Source of the DNA: UBA12018 sp051656605
GTDB taxonomy: Bacteria; Bacteroidota; Bacteroidia; Bacteroidales; CAMTPD01
Reading direction: 5' to 3'
Length of the DNA: 64,000 nucleotides
NCBI GenBank assembly: GCA_051656605.1
Contig: JBOGCF010000019.1
Location: 30,300-94,299, forward strand
The notes under the pieces are model-generated. The model searched no databases. It saw only the letters and a program-made list of their open reading frames with translations, and was not told where the DNA came from. Positions 9,078-18,238 of this stretch are shown here, one piece after another. The stretch's first letter is position 1. Every line of letters begins with the position of its first letter. Made by a program: the position numbers and the translations under genes.

Positions 9078-9470
9078 ATGAAAAAAGCAGTCGTTTTATT
9101 ATTATCGATGGTATGCTTGATGAGCTGTAATGCTTTTATGGATACCGACGGAAAGCTGGCCGGGAAATGGCAGTTGAGAAGTGTTGAGTCAGACCTTGTA
9201 TCTACACCTGTAGACACAGTATACTACAACTTCCAAAATGCGTTGTTTATGTATCAGGTACGTTTGCCTAATGGTGAAATGCCTCTGTCGTATGGCTATA
9301 AAACTGTAGTCGGTGATGATGAATTACTGCTCGAATTACTTGATAAAAGCTTCGTTGATACGTATACCAACTGGGGCGATACAGCTAAGGTTTTTACAAT
9401 TAAAAAGTTAGACTCGAAGCAGTTGGTGCTTGAGAGTGAGAAAATTATTTATAACTTTCGTAAGTTTTGA
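9078..9470 (+). CDS. Small lipocalin-like lipoprotein
   Basis: A 130-residue protein with a lipoprotein signal ending LMSC (Cys17). The motif GKWQLRSVE at the start of the mature part, followed by predicted beta strands, resembles the lipocalin-like small lipoproteins common in Bacteroidota. It starts six bases after the hisB stop, so it is probably transcribed with the his operon, although nothing in it suggests a role in histidine synthesis. The function is unknown; the fold is inferred from the motif only. Confidence 0.75.
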   Translation: MKKAVVLLLSMVCLMSCNAFMDTDGKLAGKWQLRSVESDLVSTPVDTVYYNFQNALFMYQVRLPNGEMPLSYGYKTVVGDDELLLELLDKSFVDTYTNWGDTAKVFTIKKLDSKQLVLESEKIIYNFRKF

Positions 9471-9480
9471 TAATTAATCA

Positions 9481-9510
9481 TTTGTAGCATTTAATTTATT
9501 TATATATTTG
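9481..9510 (+). promoter_or_regulatory. Candidate promoter of the SPOR lipoprotein gene
   Basis: TTTG (9481-9484) and TATATTTG (9503-9510) are separated by 18 bases, one less than the usual 19-21. It would place the start of transcription about 55-60 bases before the gene. Confidence 0.55.
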
Positions 9511-9525
9511 CATTCATTAATAAAG

Positions 9526-9547
9526 GTAGATTCTATAAGGAATCTAC
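9526..9547 (+). other. Perfect 5'-UTR stem-loop
   Basis: GTAGATTC and GAATCTAC form a perfect 8-bp stem around a 6-base loop. It lies between the candidate promoter and the SPOR gene start at 9576. There is no T run, so it is not a terminator. It may protect the mRNA 5' end or be a binding site; this is inference. Confidence 0.55.
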
Positions 9548-9575
9548 AGAAGTCAATACACTAAATAGCATACAA

Positions 9576-10046
9576 ATGAATAAGATTTGGTTATTTGGAG
9601 CAGCAATGTGTTTAGTACTCGGCATGGGCTCATGTAAGCCAAAACAAAGTGCTTACAAAGCGGCTTACGAGAAAGCTAAGGAAAAAGAAGTTGAAGAAAT
9701 GATTGAAGTTGAAGAGGTGGAAGAAGAGCCAGTAGTAGTGGCTAAGCCTAAAACTTCAAATGCAACTGTGCAAAAAGAAAAAGTTACTCCGGTATTCGGA
9801 GAAGAACTAAAACAATTTAGCGTAGTTGTAGGTAGCTTCATGAACAAAACAAATGCGCTGTCGTTGAAACAACGCATGGAAGATGCAGGCTACAACGTAG
9901 TAATCGCACAAAATGAACAAGGTATGTATCGTGTTATTGTTGCTACTTTCGACAATAAGGCCGATGCAGCTGAAGCTCGTGATCAAATCAAGCGTAAATT
10001 TTCTCCTAACTTCCAAGATGCTTGGATTCTTGAGAGACAATACTAA
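9576..10046 (+). CDS. SPOR-domain lipoprotein
   Basis: A 156-residue protein with lipobox GMGSC (Cys20). It has a Glu/Val-rich linker at about 34-56, and a C-terminal SPOR domain at about 80-156 (QFSVVVGSFMNKTNALSLKQ, then GMYRVIVATF). SPOR domains bind septal peptidoglycan stripped of stem peptides, so a cell-division or envelope role is likely. It stands alone between its own promoter and a terminator. Confidence in the domain is high; the cellular role is inferred from the domain. Confidence 0.88.
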   Translation: MNKIWLFGAAMCLVLGMGSCKPKQSAYKAAYEKAKEKEVEEMIEVEEVEEEPVVVAKPKTSNATVQKEKVTPVFGEELKQFSVVVGSFMNKTNALSLKQRMEDAGYNVVIAQNEQGMYRVIVATFDNKADAAEARDQIKRKFSPNFQDAWILERQY

Positions 10047-10073
10047 TTTATTGTAGCGCGAAAGATACTACCG

Positions 10074-10108
10074 GAGGGTATTCTGTGTGAAACGGAATAT
10101 CCTCTTTT
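10074..10108 (+). terminator. Terminator after the SPOR lipoprotein gene
   Basis: GAGGGTATTC (10074-10083) pairs with GAATATCCTC (10095-10104) with one G-U pair, followed by TTTT. It separates the SPOR gene from murB. Confidence 0.75.
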
Positions 10109-10135
10109 GTGTTTTAAGAAGAAAGATATTTTACA

Positions 10136-11149
10136 ATGAGAATAGAAGAGAACTTTTCACTAATAAATTACAATACTTTCGGGCTTGATGTTTCGGCTGC
10201 GTGGTTTGTAGAGTACACAACCGAAGAGGAGTTGATGAGGATCCTGAATGATGAATTCTTTATTGAGCAAACAAAATTGCACATAGGGAAAGGTAGCAAT
10301 CTTCTTTTTCTTGATAATTATGAAGGTATAATCCTTCACTCTGGCATATCCGGAATTGAAGTGAAAGAGGAAACTGACACTGATGTAACGTTGCGTGTTG
10401 GTGCCGGTGTTGATTGGGATGACCTAGTAGCGTATGCAGTAGAACATAATTGGTGGGGAATTGAAAACCTATCTCTTATTCCGGGAGAAACCGGTTCGGC
10501 TGCTTTGCAAAACATTGGTGCATACGGAAGTGAAGTTAAAGATGTAATTGTACAGGTTGAAGCGTTCTCGACCAAAGATAAGCAGAAGCATATCTTTTCG
10601 AATGAGGCTTGTGATTATGGTTATCGCTCGAGCAAGTTCAAAAAAGAGGAGCAAGGCAAGTACATCATTACGTATGTAACAATCAAACTTAGTAAGATTG
10701 CAAATCCTCAATTGGGATATGGTGCTCTGGAGCGTACAATGCAAACTTACGATGGTATTACGTTGGCAAATATAAGAGATGCTGTGATCTCTATTAGAAA
10801 TAGTAAACTTCCAGATCCGAAGATACAGGGGAATGCCGGTAGCTTTTTTATGAATCCTACTGTTGATAAAGCTAAATTCCTTAAATTACAAGCGCAGTAT
10901 CCTGAAATACCTTACTACGAGGTTTCTGACGATTGCTATAAAATTCCTGCAGCATGGCTTATCGATACATCTGAATTAAAGGGAGTGCGTATTGGAAATG
11001 CAGCTGTCCATATTGATCAACCGTTGGTGTTGATTAATCTTGGCGGTGCTACCGGTACAGAAATTGCTTTGCTTGCTGAGGCGGTACGATCTACCGTGAA
11101 TGAAAAGTTTGAGATAATGCTCGAACCGGAAGTGAATTACATAGGATAA
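10136..11149 (+). CDS. murB: UDP-N-acetylenolpyruvoylglucosamine reductase
   Basis: A cytoplasmic FAD enzyme that reduces the enolpyruvyl group to give UDP-MurNAc for peptidoglycan. The 337 residues contain GKGSNLLFLD (FAD site), LSLIPGETGSAALQNIGAYG, and GNAGSFFMNP, where the Ser near residue 236 is the expected proton donor. The YxxS(K) segment (DYGYRSSKFK) indicates the type I enzyme. It follows the SPOR gene, an envelope-linked neighbour, but has its own transcription unit. Confidence 0.96.
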   Translation: MRIEENFSLINYNTFGLDVSAAWFVEYTTEEELMRILNDEFFIEQTKLHIGKGSNLLFLDNYEGIILHSGISGIEVKEETDTDVTLRVGAGVDWDDLVAYAVEHNWWGIENLSLIPGETGSAALQNIGAYGSEVKDVIVQVEAFSTKDKQKHIFSNEACDYGYRSSKFKKEEQGKYIITYVTIKLSKIANPQLGYGALERTMQTYDGITLANIRDAVISIRNSKLPDPKIQGNAGSFFMNPTVDKAKFLKLQAQYPEIPYYEVSDDCYKIPAAWLIDTSELKGVRIGNAAVHIDQPLVLINLGGATGTEIALLAEAVRSTVNEKFEIMLEPEVNYIG

Positions 11150-11219
11150 GAATAGGTTTGATGATGTTTCAAGGTTTGCTGTTGGTTATATACGGTTAAT
11201 AAGATGCTAGAATAGAATT

Positions 11220-11978
11220 ATGAAAATAACATTTTTAGGAACAGGTACCTCTACCGGTAATCCTGAGATAGGATGTTGCTGTGAAGTGTGTACTTCGAGC
11301 GATCGTAAAGATCGTCGTTTGCGTGCTTCAGTACTTCTGGAGACGGCTCAAGGTACACGTATCTTGATTGATTGTGGACCCGACTTTCGTTTTCAGATGT
11401 TGCGTTCGCAAACTTTTGATATCAATGCAGTTCTTCTTACGCATGAGCATTATGATCATGTAGGAGGATTAGATGATTTGAGGCCGTTTTGTAAAGATCG
11501 AGCTATACCGGTGTATGCCGAAAGATATGTGACAGAGGAATTGCATAAACGTATGCCTTATGCTTTTGTAGAACATAAATATCCGGGAATTCCTCGTCTC
11601 GATTTGTTGCCGCAAGTATTGCAACCTTTTAAAGTCGACGATGTTTGTGTTACACCGATAAGACTAATGCATCATAAATTGCCTATATTCGGATATCGAA
11701 TAGGAAACTTTGCTTATCTGACCGACCTTAAAACGATTCCGGAATCAGAATATGAGAAGCTAGAAGGTCTCGAGGTGTTGGTGATTAATGCACTGCGTAT
11801 GCAAGAGCATATCTCTCACCAAACGATTAGCCAGGCTTTATCCCAGATAGAACGTATTGCTCCCAAACGAGCTTTTCTTACGCATATGAGTCATCATTTT
11901 GGTTTGCATGAAGAGATGCAGAAACAAATGCCTTCTAATGTGTATATAGCCTATGATACTTTACAATTAGATATTTAA
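11220..11978 (+). CDS. Metallo-beta-lactamase-fold hydrolase, PhnP-like
   Basis: A 252-residue protein that starts KITFLGTGTSTGNPEIGC and carries the metal motif HEHYDHVGG. A late His segment, LTHMSHHFG, follows. Cysteine-rich CCCEVC near residue 21 resembles the structural zinc site of PhnP-type cyclic phosphodiesterases. It is likely a cytoplasmic phosphodiesterase; the substrate is not evident. It lies 70 bases after murB and before a terminator. Confidence 0.88.
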   Translation: MKITFLGTGTSTGNPEIGCCCEVCTSSDRKDRRLRASVLLETAQGTRILIDCGPDFRFQMLRSQTFDINAVLLTHEHYDHVGGLDDLRPFCKDRAIPVYAERYVTEELHKRMPYAFVEHKYPGIPRLDLLPQVLQPFKVDDVCVTPIRLMHHKLPIFGYRIGNFAYLTDLKTIPESEYEKLEGLEVLVINALRMQEHISHQTISQALSQIERIAPKRAFLTHMSHHFGLHEEMQKQMPSNVYIAYDTLQLDI

Positions 11979-11979
11979 T

Positions 11980-12018
11980 AAAAAAGGGAAGGTTCTCAAC
12001 GAATCTTCCCTTTTTTTG
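11980..12018. terminator. Bidirectional terminator
   Basis: AAAAAGGGAAGGTTC pairs with GAATCTTCCCTTTTT with one G-U pair. T runs occur on both strands, so it can end the hydrolase transcript and also serve the convergent minus-strand PepSY genes. Confidence 0.82.
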
Positions 12019-12154
12019 AAACCATTTTAATAAGTAAGATCTAGTCTTGGCGTTGGTTTCTTGAATGTTTCTAAATCCAATAGAATAAAAGCAGTAAGTT
12101 TGATTGTTGACCTGTATCAACAATGATATATATAGAGGTTTTAAGGTGTGTATG

Positions 12155-12682
12155 CTAGGCAGTATAATGCTTAACATCAAAGTTTGTAGTGGCAATTATA
12201 TCTAAATCCGGGGTGTCTTCCGGATGTTGTTCGTTATAATTGATCACTTTCTCAAGAACTCCTTCATCCGTATATACTAAATATAAATAATGTGGATATC
12301 CTTGAATTTCTTTTTCTACTTCAATACAGTATTTTGTATGAAGGTTGTGATATCTGACCATCTCTATATCTTCGATATGCCAGTATTTATATTTGCTATT
12401 GTTCATGTTTTGTATAACGGGTTGAGGTAATGAGTCGGTAGTTATTTCTATTTGAGTCATATACCAATATCCCTTTTTATCGAACCAAGCTTCTGTTTCT
12501 TTGTGATTTATTTTGAAGTTGGCAACAAGATAACTTCCTTCTTGATCCCAATCAACATATTCTACTTCAGGATACATTGCTTTGAATGTATCAAGTACTC
12601 TCTTTCCGGGTTTTGACTCAGAAATACATGATGTAATGAGAAACAAACTAGAGAGTGTAATAAATATGTAAAATACTTTCAT
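12155..12682 (-). CDS. PepSY-like lipoprotein
   Basis: A 175-residue protein with lipobox LITSC (Cys19). The mature part has one PepSY-like (DUF2874-type) module: YPEVEYVDWDQEGSYLVANF, then AWFDKKGYWYMTQIEI and a KYWHIEDIEM segment. Members of this Bacteroidota family are secreted and resemble beta-lactamase-inhibitor-like folds; their ligand is unknown. It lies 50 bases downstream of a second PepSY-like gene and near a two-component system, which may control both (inference). Confidence 0.8.
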   Translation of the reverse strand: MKVFYIFITLSSLFLITSCISESKPGKRVLDTFKAMYPEVEYVDWDQEGSYLVANFKINHKETEAWFDKKGYWYMTQIEITTDSLPQPVIQNMNNSKYKYWHIEDIEMVRYHNLHTKYCIEVEKEIQGYPHYLYLVYTDEGVLEKVINYNEQHPEDTPDLDIIATTNFDVKHYTA

Positions 12683-12732
12683 AGTGGTGGTCTCTTAAAC
12701 CAGTGGTTTTGTTTAAAATAAAAGACTTCTTT

Positions 12733-13149
12733 CTATAACTCAACTTCAATAAACCGATATGAAGAATCGAAATCTAGCAGGATTCCGTCGGTAAGTTTTA
12801 CTTCATATCCCCAATTGTATTTACCAATGGATACGATCTGAAGTGAAGGAAAGTTTTTATCAGAATATGTTGCAATAGGTTTTGGAATTACTCGTTTAGG
12901 AAGTGTTTTGGTTCCTCCATCTATTTCGACCATAGTGCCATCTTTGTCAAAGGCTATTGAGAATCCGTTTGTAAGAATGACATCGTAGGTTTTAATTCCC
13001 CAAAATCCGCGCGTTGTGCTTACATGAGCAATATCGGAATGAGGAAAATTCTTTTCAATATAGTTTTGAGCTAATGAAGGAATGGTCACAGCAAAAGTGC
13101 TTTGCATGATCAATGCGCTTCCCATTGTTAGTAATACCTTGCTTTTCAT
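12733..13149 (-). CDS. PepSY-like secreted protein
   Basis: A 138-residue protein with a signal peptide (cleavage probably near residue 20, STFAVT). Two short related repeats follow: YIEKNFPHSDIAHVSTTRGFWG and YSDKNFPSLQIVSIGKYNWG, each leading into a 'DV.LTNG.S..FD'-like strand pair. This is the BLIP/PepSY-like pattern common in Bacteroidota. It precedes the related lipoprotein gene and lies 110 bases after the histidine-kinase gene on the same strand. Confidence 0.75.
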   Translation of the reverse strand: MKSKVLLTMGSALIMQSTFAVTIPSLAQNYIEKNFPHSDIAHVSTTRGFWGIKTYDVILTNGFSIAFDKDGTMVEIDGGTKTLPKRVIPKPIATYSDKNFPSLQIVSIGKYNWGYEVKLTDGILLDFDSSYRFIEVEL

Positions 13150-13260
13150 AACTCTGTTGTTTTAATACATTGCAAAGGTGAGACCACAATTGGGAATAAA
13201 ATGGGAAAAATGAACAGAAATGCTACAAATTTAAATATTTAACATTGTTTTGGATTAGTC

Positions 13261-14532
13261 TTAGAAGTTTAGAATAAACATATGCATATTATCTGCATAT
13301 TGATATTTTATATCAACCTGATAAACGCTACATATTGATTTTATGATAGATAAGCCAAGGCCAGTAGACTCTCTTTTTCTTTTACCGGCAAATGAAAAAC
13401 GCTTAAATAACTTTTCCTCATCTAATGAAACTGGATCACCGGCATTGGCAAAAATAATCTGATGCTCATTTATTGTTACTCTTAGTAAGCCATCTTGAAC
13501 ATTATGCACCATCGCATTCTTGATTAAGTTTGTTACCAATATCTGTGCAAGTGTTTCATCCATTTGCCAAATGATGCATGCATTTTCTTCGATCTCGACC
13601 TTTACATTCTTATACTCATAGATTTCCTCGAGGTTTTTAGCTACTTGCTGTATCGAACTATTTACATTTATTGCAACAGTGTTGTGAAACTGACCATTTT
13701 CGATGCGACAAAGCAGTAGTAGTGTTTTGTTTAGTTTCACACTGCGTTGTAAGGTTTCGTGCATTTCAAACATCTCTTTCATCTGCTCTTCAGTACAATC
13801 GGGGCTTTGAGCTAGATATTCTAGCTTATTCATTACGATTGCCAAAGGTGTTTGCAGTTCGTGAGAGGCATTTTCCAGGAATTCTTTCTGCTGCTCAAAT
13901 ACTTCTTCATTTCTGTTTCGCATTTGAATAACAGCTCTATTTAAAATGGTAAATTCTTCAATAGGAGTAGTTTTTGGGAGTGCTTCATTTTTTCTACCCA
14001 ACGTATATACATTGAGCCAGTCGAGGAGCTTGTATAATGGAGCCAAACTCTTATTGAATATATAATAAATCGTTATTACAATACTTAATAGTAGAACGAT
14101 ATATAGGAATGATATTTGCTTTAAGAATGTAGCAATCATATCATCTTTTTCGACTGTAGAAGTCATTACCTGAACTTCATAAAATGAATCGTCTTTACCT
14201 TTAAAGGCAGACTTTAGCATTCGGATAGGTTCGTACTGCAAAGCAGATTCGAAAAATATAAGTGTATCGAGGTACTGTTCTTTGTATTGCATTGCTTCTT
14301 CGCGAGGTATTTCCCGAAGTTGATATAAATTCATGATACCATTGTCGCTGAACGTGTTGTTTTCATCTGTCAGTTTGCGACGTATAATTGTTTCTTTAAA
14401 AATGCGTAAGCTTTCATCCATAGCCCCGTCAATCTCGTCAATTACATAGACGAAAAAGATGCAGGCCCAAAAAGAAACAATAACGAATAGAGCTAGTGCT
14501 ATTCGTAAAAGGGTATAATGAATTAATTTCAT
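13261..14532 (-). CDS. Two-component sensor histidine kinase
   Basis: A 423-residue inner-membrane kinase. Membrane segments lie near residues 8-32 and 136-158, enclosing a periplasmic sensor region of about 100 residues with no recognisable domain. The H-box ENASHELQTPLAI has its phospho-accepting His near 223. It is followed by the N-box (LVTNLIKNAMVHN) and GLGLSII of the ATPase domain. The cognate response regulator lies immediately upstream, 26 bases away. The ligand is unknown; the secreted PepSY genes downstream are possible targets. Confidence 0.92.
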   Translation of the reverse strand: MKLIHYTLLRIALALFVIVSFWACIFFVYVIDEIDGAMDESLRIFKETIIRRKLTDENNTFSDNGIMNLYQLREIPREEAMQYKEQYLDTLIFFESALQYEPIRMLKSAFKGKDDSFYEVQVMTSTVEKDDMIATFLKQISFLYIVLLLSIVITIYYIFNKSLAPLYKLLDWLNVYTLGRKNEALPKTTPIEEFTILNRAVIQMRNRNEEVFEQQKEFLENASHELQTPLAIVMNKLEYLAQSPDCTEEQMKEMFEMHETLQRSVKLNKTLLLLCRIENGQFHNTVAINVNSSIQQVAKNLEEIYEYKNVKVEIEENACIIWQMDETLAQILVTNLIKNAMVHNVQDGLLRVTINEHQIIFANAGDPVSLDEEKLFKRFSFAGKRKRESTGLGLSIIKSICSVYQVDIKYQYADNMHMFILNF

Positions 14533-14558
14533 GCTAAAGTTGGCGCTCGTGATGAGGT

Positions 14559-15239
14559 TTAATCTAATAATTCAAGTTTATATCCAAAACCATATACGGC
14601 TTTGATTTCTATTTTTGCTTCAGAAGCTTTTAACTTCTTTCTAAGATTCTTTACCTGTGAATAGATAAAGTCTAGACTATCGGCTTGGTCAATATTATCA
14701 CCCCATACAGCTTCAGCTAATGCTGTTTTGCTTATGGTTCTATCTGGATTGATGGCAAAGTAATAAAGAAGATCAAACTCTTTACGATTTAGAATAAGCT
14801 CTTCGGTATTGATATATACGCGATGTTTGTCTGGATAAACGGTAACATTTTCCAGTTCTATTTTGTTATCGCCATCACTTTGTTTTCGTCGAATTACAGA
14901 TTTTACGCGTGCGTGCAACTCGGCAAGATGGAAAGGTTTGGGTAAGTAATCGTCTGCTCCAAGATCAAGGCCGTGCACCTTATCGTCTATAGAGTCTTTG
15001 GCTGAAACAATTATAACACTATCCTTCTTTTTCATGTGTTTTAATTGTTCGAGCAAATCAAGTCCGCTACCTCCCGGAAGCATGATATCTAATAGTATGC
15101 AATCGTAATCGTAATCGCTTATTTTAGATAATCCAGATTGATAATCATCTGCAGTTTCTACAATAAAACGATCTCTTTCGAGTGATTTCTTAATTGTTTC
15201 GCGAAGGCCAGCTTCGTCCTCAATGATTAAAATTTTCAT
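14559..15239 (-). CDS. OmpR-family response regulator
   Basis: A 226-residue protein: receiver domain at about 1-120 (acidic EDE near the start, LLDIMLPGGSG with the phospho-Asp, VSAKDS, and KPFHLAEL with the conserved Lys) and a winged-helix DNA-binding domain at about 130-226. I chose the ATG at 15239 (MKILIIEDEAG) over a codon 12 residues upstream because it gives the canonical receiver start. It forms a two-gene operon with the kinase downstream. Confidence 0.93.
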   Translation of the reverse strand: MKILIIEDEAGLRETIKKSLERDRFIVETADDYQSGLSKISDYDYDCILLDIMLPGGSGLDLLEQLKHMKKKDSVIIVSAKDSIDDKVHGLDLGADDYLPKPFHLAELHARVKSVIRRKQSDGDNKIELENVTVYPDKHRVYINTEELILNRKEFDLLYYFAINPDRTISKTALAEAVWGDNIDQADSLDFIYSQVKNLRKKLKASEAKIEIKAVYGFGYKLELLD

Positions 15240-15370
15240 AAAAAATAATCTTCCTAATGTGACAAAACTACACAATTAAATTGAAATAAGTCGATAGATT
15301 TTATGAATTTAAGAAAATGTCGCAGTGATAGTCTGATGTGAAGAAAGTCGTTTGATTATGAATTTGCATT

Positions 15371-15432
15371 AAAAAGAAGAGCTTACCAAAGTAGAATCTT
15401 CATAAATATCGTCTACTCTGATAAGCTTCTCT
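15371..15432 (-). terminator. Terminator of the PhoR-like/PhoB-like two-component operon
   Basis: Two arms of about 19 bases, AAGAGCTTACCAAAGTAGA and its near-complement TCTACTCTGATAAGCTTCT, pair with several G-U pairs. On the minus strand the hairpin is followed by CTTTTT. It lies about 20 bases after the kinase stop codon. Confidence 0.75.
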
Positions 15433-15452
15433 ATGCTGAAAAAGGAATAATC

Positions 15453-17237
15453 TTAGGATATATGTGATATTTTCTTTTTTAAAGTAAAGATAAACTCAAG
15501 GCCGCCATCGGCTCTATTCTTCGCAGAAATCTCTCCTTTATGAAAGTTGACTCCGTTCTTTACAATGGCAAGTCCAAGTCCGGTTCCTCCAATTTTTCTA
15601 CTACGTCCTTTGTCGACACGATAAAATCGTTCGAACAAGCGGTTCAAATGCTCTTCTTGTACACCACAACCTGAATCTGAAAATTTAAAATAATAATATG
15701 ATTCGTCTTCTTTGAAGCAAGCTACTTCAATGGTTATATTATCTCCGGCATATGCGATTGCATTATCAAAAAGATTTCTGAATATAGAGTAAAGTAAAGA
15801 ATGATTACCATGTATTATCAGATTATTTTGTAATGAAATATCTGTCTTTATATGCTTTGCTTCTATTTGTTGTCCACATTCACGAACAATCTCATGCACC
15901 ATATTTGATATATTAATATCGCTGAGATCGAACATCTCTGTGGCTTCCTCCATTCGATTCAATACAGAGATGTCACGTAACAAATCGGCCAATCGAGTAG
16001 ATTGAGAGAAACATCTTTCAAGGAAGAAACGCATTTTCTCTGCATCTAAGTTCGGATTAGCTAAAATAGTTTCCAAATAACCTTGAATAGAGCTCACCGG
16101 AGTTTTTAGCTCATGAGCAACATTTTGAGTAAGCTGGCGTTTTAGGCGACTTTCTTCTTCCATTCTAGAAATATCATTGATTGATATTTCATAGCTGTTG
16201 TCTAGAAAGAGAATCGTCTTTATTTGATATATCTTGCCATTCTTGTCGATAGTGAGCGTGTCACGAAGCACTTTGTCTCGATGTTCTGTATTTCTCATTC
16301 CTTTGGATAAGAACGCATAAAGCGGACCAAATTCAGGAATTGTCAGAACGTCCTCTGCACTTACAACAGATTTGTCAGAAATAACATTCGCCATTTGTAA
16401 GAACAAGATATTTGAAAGTATTTCTTTACCATCACTTTTAAACATTCCGAATCCCTCCTTTGAATATTTAAAATGCTTCATGATTTTATCACGTTCGATA
16501 GAAAGCTCTTTTTTTGCTTTAACTTGCTTGTTGTAAAGCGAAACAACAAGTTGAGAGATATCCCCCAATTCATTATTTGGGAATTTATATGCAATCTTTT
16601 CGGGAGCTTCTTCTGACTTAATGTTTTGAGCAAAGTCTCTTAGTTCAGAGATTGTACGGCCAATACTGCGGGTGTATCGCAATAGCACAAAAATAAACAG
16701 CACGATAAGCGTGGCCATAAAGTAGATAAAACCTTTGTCTGTCTTAAGTTCGTCACGAACATAAGTATTATAAGGTAGAGCTGTACGAATGATATATCCA
16801 CCAAGACGACTTGCCGAGTAGAAATAGCGCAATTTGTTCGTGTCGGAATCTCGAATAGCATTACCCTTTCCGGTATCGAGAGCTTTTCTTACCTCCGTAC
16901 GGTTGATGTGGTTATCATACTTCGAAGCATCGCCTGTATTATCATACAGCACTTTGCCCGATGTATTCATAATTGTAATACGCAGCTCCTTTTGCGGTAT
17001 CTCCGAAACGAACTGTGTACACTGTTCACTCATGTCTTTGTTTTTCGAGACACGTTGAAACAATTGATTGTTGTAGTTGAGCAAAACGCTGTCTAGCTTT
17101 TCCTGTGCAAATGCTTTCTCTCGGTTATACTGAAACGTAACCACGCACAAGACAAAAGACAAAAACATTGTAAGAATTGCCCAGAATATTTTTTGGTTAA
17201 ATGAAACTCTCGGTTTTGTATCCATTAAATTAGTCAT
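15453..17237 (-). CDS. PhoR-like sensor histidine kinase
   Basis: A 594-residue kinase with membrane segments near residues 16-36 and 175-195 around a periplasmic sensor domain of about 135 residues. A HAMP-like linker and a PAS-like region follow (about 250-355). The H-box HELKTPVSSIQGYLE has its His near 375, followed by LFRNLFDNAIAYAG and GTGLGLAIVKN of the ATPase domain. A second in-frame Met lies four codons inside. The regulator gene lies 78 bases upstream on the same strand. The architecture matches PhoR-type kinases, but the signal is not shown. Confidence 0.92.
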   Translation of the reverse strand: MTNLMDTKPRVSFNQKIFWAILTMFLSFVLCVVTFQYNREKAFAQEKLDSVLLNYNNQLFQRVSKNKDMSEQCTQFVSEIPQKELRITIMNTSGKVLYDNTGDASKYDNHINRTEVRKALDTGKGNAIRDSDTNKLRYFYSASRLGGYIIRTALPYNTYVRDELKTDKGFIYFMATLIVLFIFVLLRYTRSIGRTISELRDFAQNIKSEEAPEKIAYKFPNNELGDISQLVVSLYNKQVKAKKELSIERDKIMKHFKYSKEGFGMFKSDGKEILSNILFLQMANVISDKSVVSAEDVLTIPEFGPLYAFLSKGMRNTEHRDKVLRDTLTIDKNGKIYQIKTILFLDNSYEISINDISRMEEESRLKRQLTQNVAHELKTPVSSIQGYLETILANPNLDAEKMRFFLERCFSQSTRLADLLRDISVLNRMEEATEMFDLSDINISNMVHEIVRECGQQIEAKHIKTDISLQNNLIIHGNHSLLYSIFRNLFDNAIAYAGDNITIEVACFKEDESYYYFKFSDSGCGVQEEHLNRLFERFYRVDKGRSRKIGGTGLGLAIVKNGVNFHKGEISAKNRADGGLEFIFTLKKKISHIS

Positions 17238-17315
17238 CGGTTCTATAGAAGTCTGATTTTTTCTTGTCAGAAGATAATGAAAGAGTATAATTATTCGTCA
17301 TTGTTTTGAGAGGCA

Positions 17316-18005
17316 TTAACCCTCAAAACAATAACCAAAGCCCAATCGTGTTACAATGTTCTTACCGTATGGGCCTATCTTTTTACGAAGGCGGGTAATA
17401 TTAACATCAATGGTACGGTCAAGTACATAGACTTCATCTTTCCATATTCGAGACAATATTTCTTCTCTAGAGAAAACGTTGCCTTTGTTTTCGAGCAATA
17501 GCTTTAGTATTTCAAATTCTTTTTTGGTCAGAGTTACCTCTTCTCCATCGATACTCGCTTTGATTCGTTTAATATCAAGGCTCAATGTTTCGTAAGTAAG
17601 GAGTTCGCTTTCTTCAACTTTCGGTTTTGCCGCGGCAGTTCTACGTACAACCGCTTTTACGCGAGCCATAACTTCTTTGATCGAAAAAGGCTTTGAGATA
17701 TAGTCGTCAGCACCAAGATTGAATCCGGTAAGCATGTCGTTTTCTGTATCTTTGGCTGTAAGGAAGATGATTGGTATACGAGCCGTTTTGTCATTCTTAC
17801 GAAGCATATTAGCCATCTTGAATCCTGAAATCTCACCCATCATGACATCAAGAAGCAATAAATTATACTTTGTAAGATCAAGTGTAAGGGCTTCTTCCGC
17901 ACTATTTGCAGTATCAACTTCGTAACCTTCTATTTCCAGATTGAATTTAAGGATCTCGCAAAGATCTTCTTCATCATCAACGACCAAAATTCTAGTTGTT
18001 GCCAT
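17316..18005 (-). CDS. PhoB-type response regulator
   Basis: A 229-residue protein: receiver domain (VDDEEDLCEIL acidic pocket, LLDVMMGEISG phospho-Asp, FLTAKDTE, ISKPFSIKEV) and an OmpR/PhoB winged helix whose recognition region reads VLDRTIDVNITRLRKKIG. It is the first gene of the operon with the PhoR-like kinase and probably autoregulated, although I cannot point to an operator. Confidence 0.93.
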   Translation of the reverse strand: MATTRILVVDDEEDLCEILKFNLEIEGYEVDTANSAEEALTLDLTKYNLLLLDVMMGEISGFKMANMLRKNDKTARIPIIFLTAKDTENDMLTGFNLGADDYISKPFSIKEVMARVKAVVRRTAAAKPKVEESELLTYETLSLDIKRIKASIDGEEVTLTKKEFEILKLLLENKGNVFSREEILSRIWKDEVYVLDRTIDVNITRLRKKIGPYGKNIVTRLGFGYCFEG

Positions 18006-18199
18006 TTATAAACGTTTTGAATTATGTGAGTCAAAATTGTTACAGATAACTATAACGATGGTCTAAATCGCATAGATTGTACATCTGCGTTACAAATATC
18101 TAAAAAATATCCGCTAACAAAGGATTTAAGATATTACAATTCTGTTAATTTTATTTCGAGCAAGTATAAGGTCGCTGCTGTTTCATTTCATTGTTGTGA

Positions 18200-18207
18200 T
18201 ACTTTTG
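18200..18207 (+). promoter_or_regulatory. Candidate -7 box upstream of the AddB-like gene
   Basis: TACTTTTG matches the TAnnTTTG -7 consensus and lies 31 bases before the start codon. No exact TTTG -33 box is present at the right distance, so this is tentative. Confidence 0.4.
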
Positions 18208-18238
18208 CGTATACTTGTATTGCAAAAAATCCAACAAT

